Shown here: piece after piece, positions 63,185-64,000 of the stretch
Position numbering within the stretch: the stretch's first letter is position 1
How the letters are laid out: each line of letters starts with the position of its first letter
Origin: Bacteroidota bacterium
Lineage (GTDB): Bacteria > Bacteroidota > Bacteroidia > Bacteroidales > Prolixibacteraceae
Length of the DNA stretch: 64,000 bases
Assembly: GCA_030698405.1 (NCBI GenBank)
Contig: JAUYMU010000132.1
Location: 1 to 64,000, forward strand
Direction of reading: 5' to 3'
Made by a program: the position numbers and the translations under genes
Notes under the pieces: model-generated
Told to the model about the DNA's origin: nothing
Seen by the model: the letters and a program-made list of their open reading frames with translations, nothing else
The model's database searches: none

Positions 63185-64000
63185 ATGAATAAACTACTAT
63201 CGGTTTTGTTGATTGGTTTGCTAATGGCCTGGGTCTGTACTGAAAAGAAAAAAGAGGCAAAAACCAGCTACGATTTTTCTCTCATCGACCAAAAAATCCA
63301 ATCCTGGATCGACAGTGGTTATTATTCAGGAGCCGGACTGATCATTGCCAAAGACAATCAGGTTATTCTCGATAAATTCTATGGAAATTATACTGCTGAT
63401 TCGGTAATTTACATTGCTTCTGCCGGGAAATGGTTGGCTGCTGCAACCATTGCTGCCGTTGTTGATGATGGCAAACTCTCATGGGACGATACGGTGAACA
63501 AATGGCTGCCTGAATTTTCGGATGTAAAAGGAACCGCTACTTTGCGCCAATTGCTTTCCCATACTTCCGGTTATCCCGATTACCAGCCTGAAGGCGCTCA
63601 CCGCGATGATTACCAGACATTGGAAGAATCGGTTACGCAAATTGTTGGTTTACCAGCAAAATCAGTTCCTGGAACTGATTTTCACTACGGAGGTTTGGCC
63701 ATGCAGGTGGCCGGGCGAATGGCCGAACTGGCTTCGGGCAAAGACTGGGAACCACTTTTTCAGGAGAAAATAGCACAACCATTGGGTATGAAAAACACTC
63801 ATTTTACACCGGTTCATCAGGGTGGAGGTCACAGTCCAATGCTGGGTGGTGGTGCACGAACGACTTTGCACGATTATGCCAACTTCTTGAATATGATTTT
63901 CAATAACGGGAAATTCTCCGGGGAATACTCATCCGATGACTCCAAGTCATCGGATGAGTATTCTCACAACGGGATGCGGGTTTTGTCGGAAGCTGCTATT
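63185..64000 (+). CDS. Beta-lactamase-fold serine hydrolase, cut by window edge
   Basis: 272 residues are visible with no stop before the right edge. After a signal segment (C18 may be lipidated, though the lipobox AWVC is poor) comes the class C beta-lactamase/esterase fold: S79-A-G-K82 as SxxK nucleophile motif, LLSHTSGYP, and Y168-G-G where YxN is usual. In a polysaccharide locus such enzymes are often esterases. Residues 247-260 (EYSSDDSKSSDEYS) come from a perfect palindrome inserted in frame between FNNGKFSG and NGMRVLSEAAI. It begins 7 bases after the GH28-like gene. Confidence 0.82.
   Translation, partial: MNKLLSVLLIGLLMAWVCTEKKKEAKTSYDFSLIDQKIQSWIDSGYYSGAGLIIAKDNQVILDKFYGNYTADSVIYIASAGKWLAAATIAAVVDDGKLSWDDTVNKWLPEFSDVKGTATLRQLLSHTSGYPDYQPEGAHRDDYQTLEESVTQIVGLPAKSVPGTDFHYGGLAMQVAGRMAELASGKDWEPLFQEKIAQPLGMKNTHFTPVHQGGGHSPMLGGGARTTLHDYANFLNMIFNNGKFSGEYSSDDSKSSDEYSHNGMRVLSEAAI
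63923..63963. repeat. Perfect 41-bp palindrome inside the serine hydrolase gene
   Basis: GAATACTCATCCGATGACT (63923-63941) is followed by CCA and its exact reverse complement AGTCATCGGATGAGTATTC (63945-63963). It starts on a codon boundary (codon 247) and leaves the frame open. Homologous beta-lactamase-fold enzymes normally pass straight from the NNG turn to RVLSE, so it looks like an in-frame insertion. AACGGG flanks it on both sides (63905-63910 and 63969-63974). Confidence 0.8.

Overview
The window is chromosomal DNA of a Bacteroidota bacterium, most likely of the Bacteroidales/Marinilabiliales side (Prolixibacteraceae-like). This rests on gene families and architecture: SusC/SusD pair, a beta-propeller/Y_Y_Y regulator with AraC DNA-binding domain, DUF4292, DUF4834, a DUF177-rpmF-fabH string, an ATP synthase operon that runs atpB-E-F-H-A-G without beta and epsilon, and the Bacteroidota-type -7 promoter box TAnnTTTG placed just ahead of many genes. 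The family-level guess is inference; no rRNA or tRNA gene was found.

Layout. 1-14.4 kb: housekeeping and envelope genes: a large membrane protein cut by the left edge, a stand-alone receiver protein, ruvB, a glutaminyl cyclase lipoprotein, a flippase, rpiB, a LutB-type iron-sulfur protein, an Rrf2 regulator, hemW, dut, a TPR lipoprotein, a DUF4292 lipoprotein and an EnvC-like murein hydrolase activator. 14.4-18.95 kb: an accessory patch holding an orphan antitoxin with a toxin remnant, a degenerate 21-nt tandem array, a long hairpin ahead of a four-helix-bundle protein, a C-terminally membrane-anchored protein of unknown function, and a HipA-like kinase paired with a DUF3037-like protein. 19-24.8 kb: pheS, three consecutive cyclophilin genes, a toxin-antitoxin pair whose toxin is truncated, a GNAT acetyltransferase and an acyl-carrier-like protein that lacks the phosphopantetheine serine. 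24.8-42.4 kb: core genes (pyrH, frr, a PHP phosphatase, an OmpA lipoprotein, dxs, a histidine kinase, DUF177, rpmF, fabH, a MaoC hydratase, a bactofilin, the ATP synthase operon, glyS). 42.4-45.2 kb: perR-katG peroxide-stress pair. 45.7-46.2 kb: a secreted protein of unknown function.

46.3-64 kb is a polysaccharide utilization locus: a membrane-spanning regulator that joins a periplasmic sensor directly to an AraC-type DNA-binding domain, SusC, SusD, a GH97 enzyme, a heparinase II/III-like lyase, a GH88 unsaturated uronyl hydrolase, a GH28-like beta-helix enzyme and a beta-lactamase-fold serine hydrolase cut by the right edge. Lyase plus GH88 plus GH28 points to an acidic, uronate-containing glycan. 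The gaps inside this locus are packed with palindromic repeats of at least four kinds, and a perfect 41-bp palindrome sits in frame inside the last gene.

Most notable: the in-frame palindromic insertion (63923-63963), the 46-nt CGTCCG/CGGACG element present three times in one gap (57.2-57.6 kb), the HipA-like kinase/DUF3037 module, the kinase-less membrane regulator, the triple cyclophilin operon and two toxin genes lost next to surviving antitoxins. Where a TAnnTTTG box lies inside the 5' end of the longest reading frame, I moved the start downstream of it.
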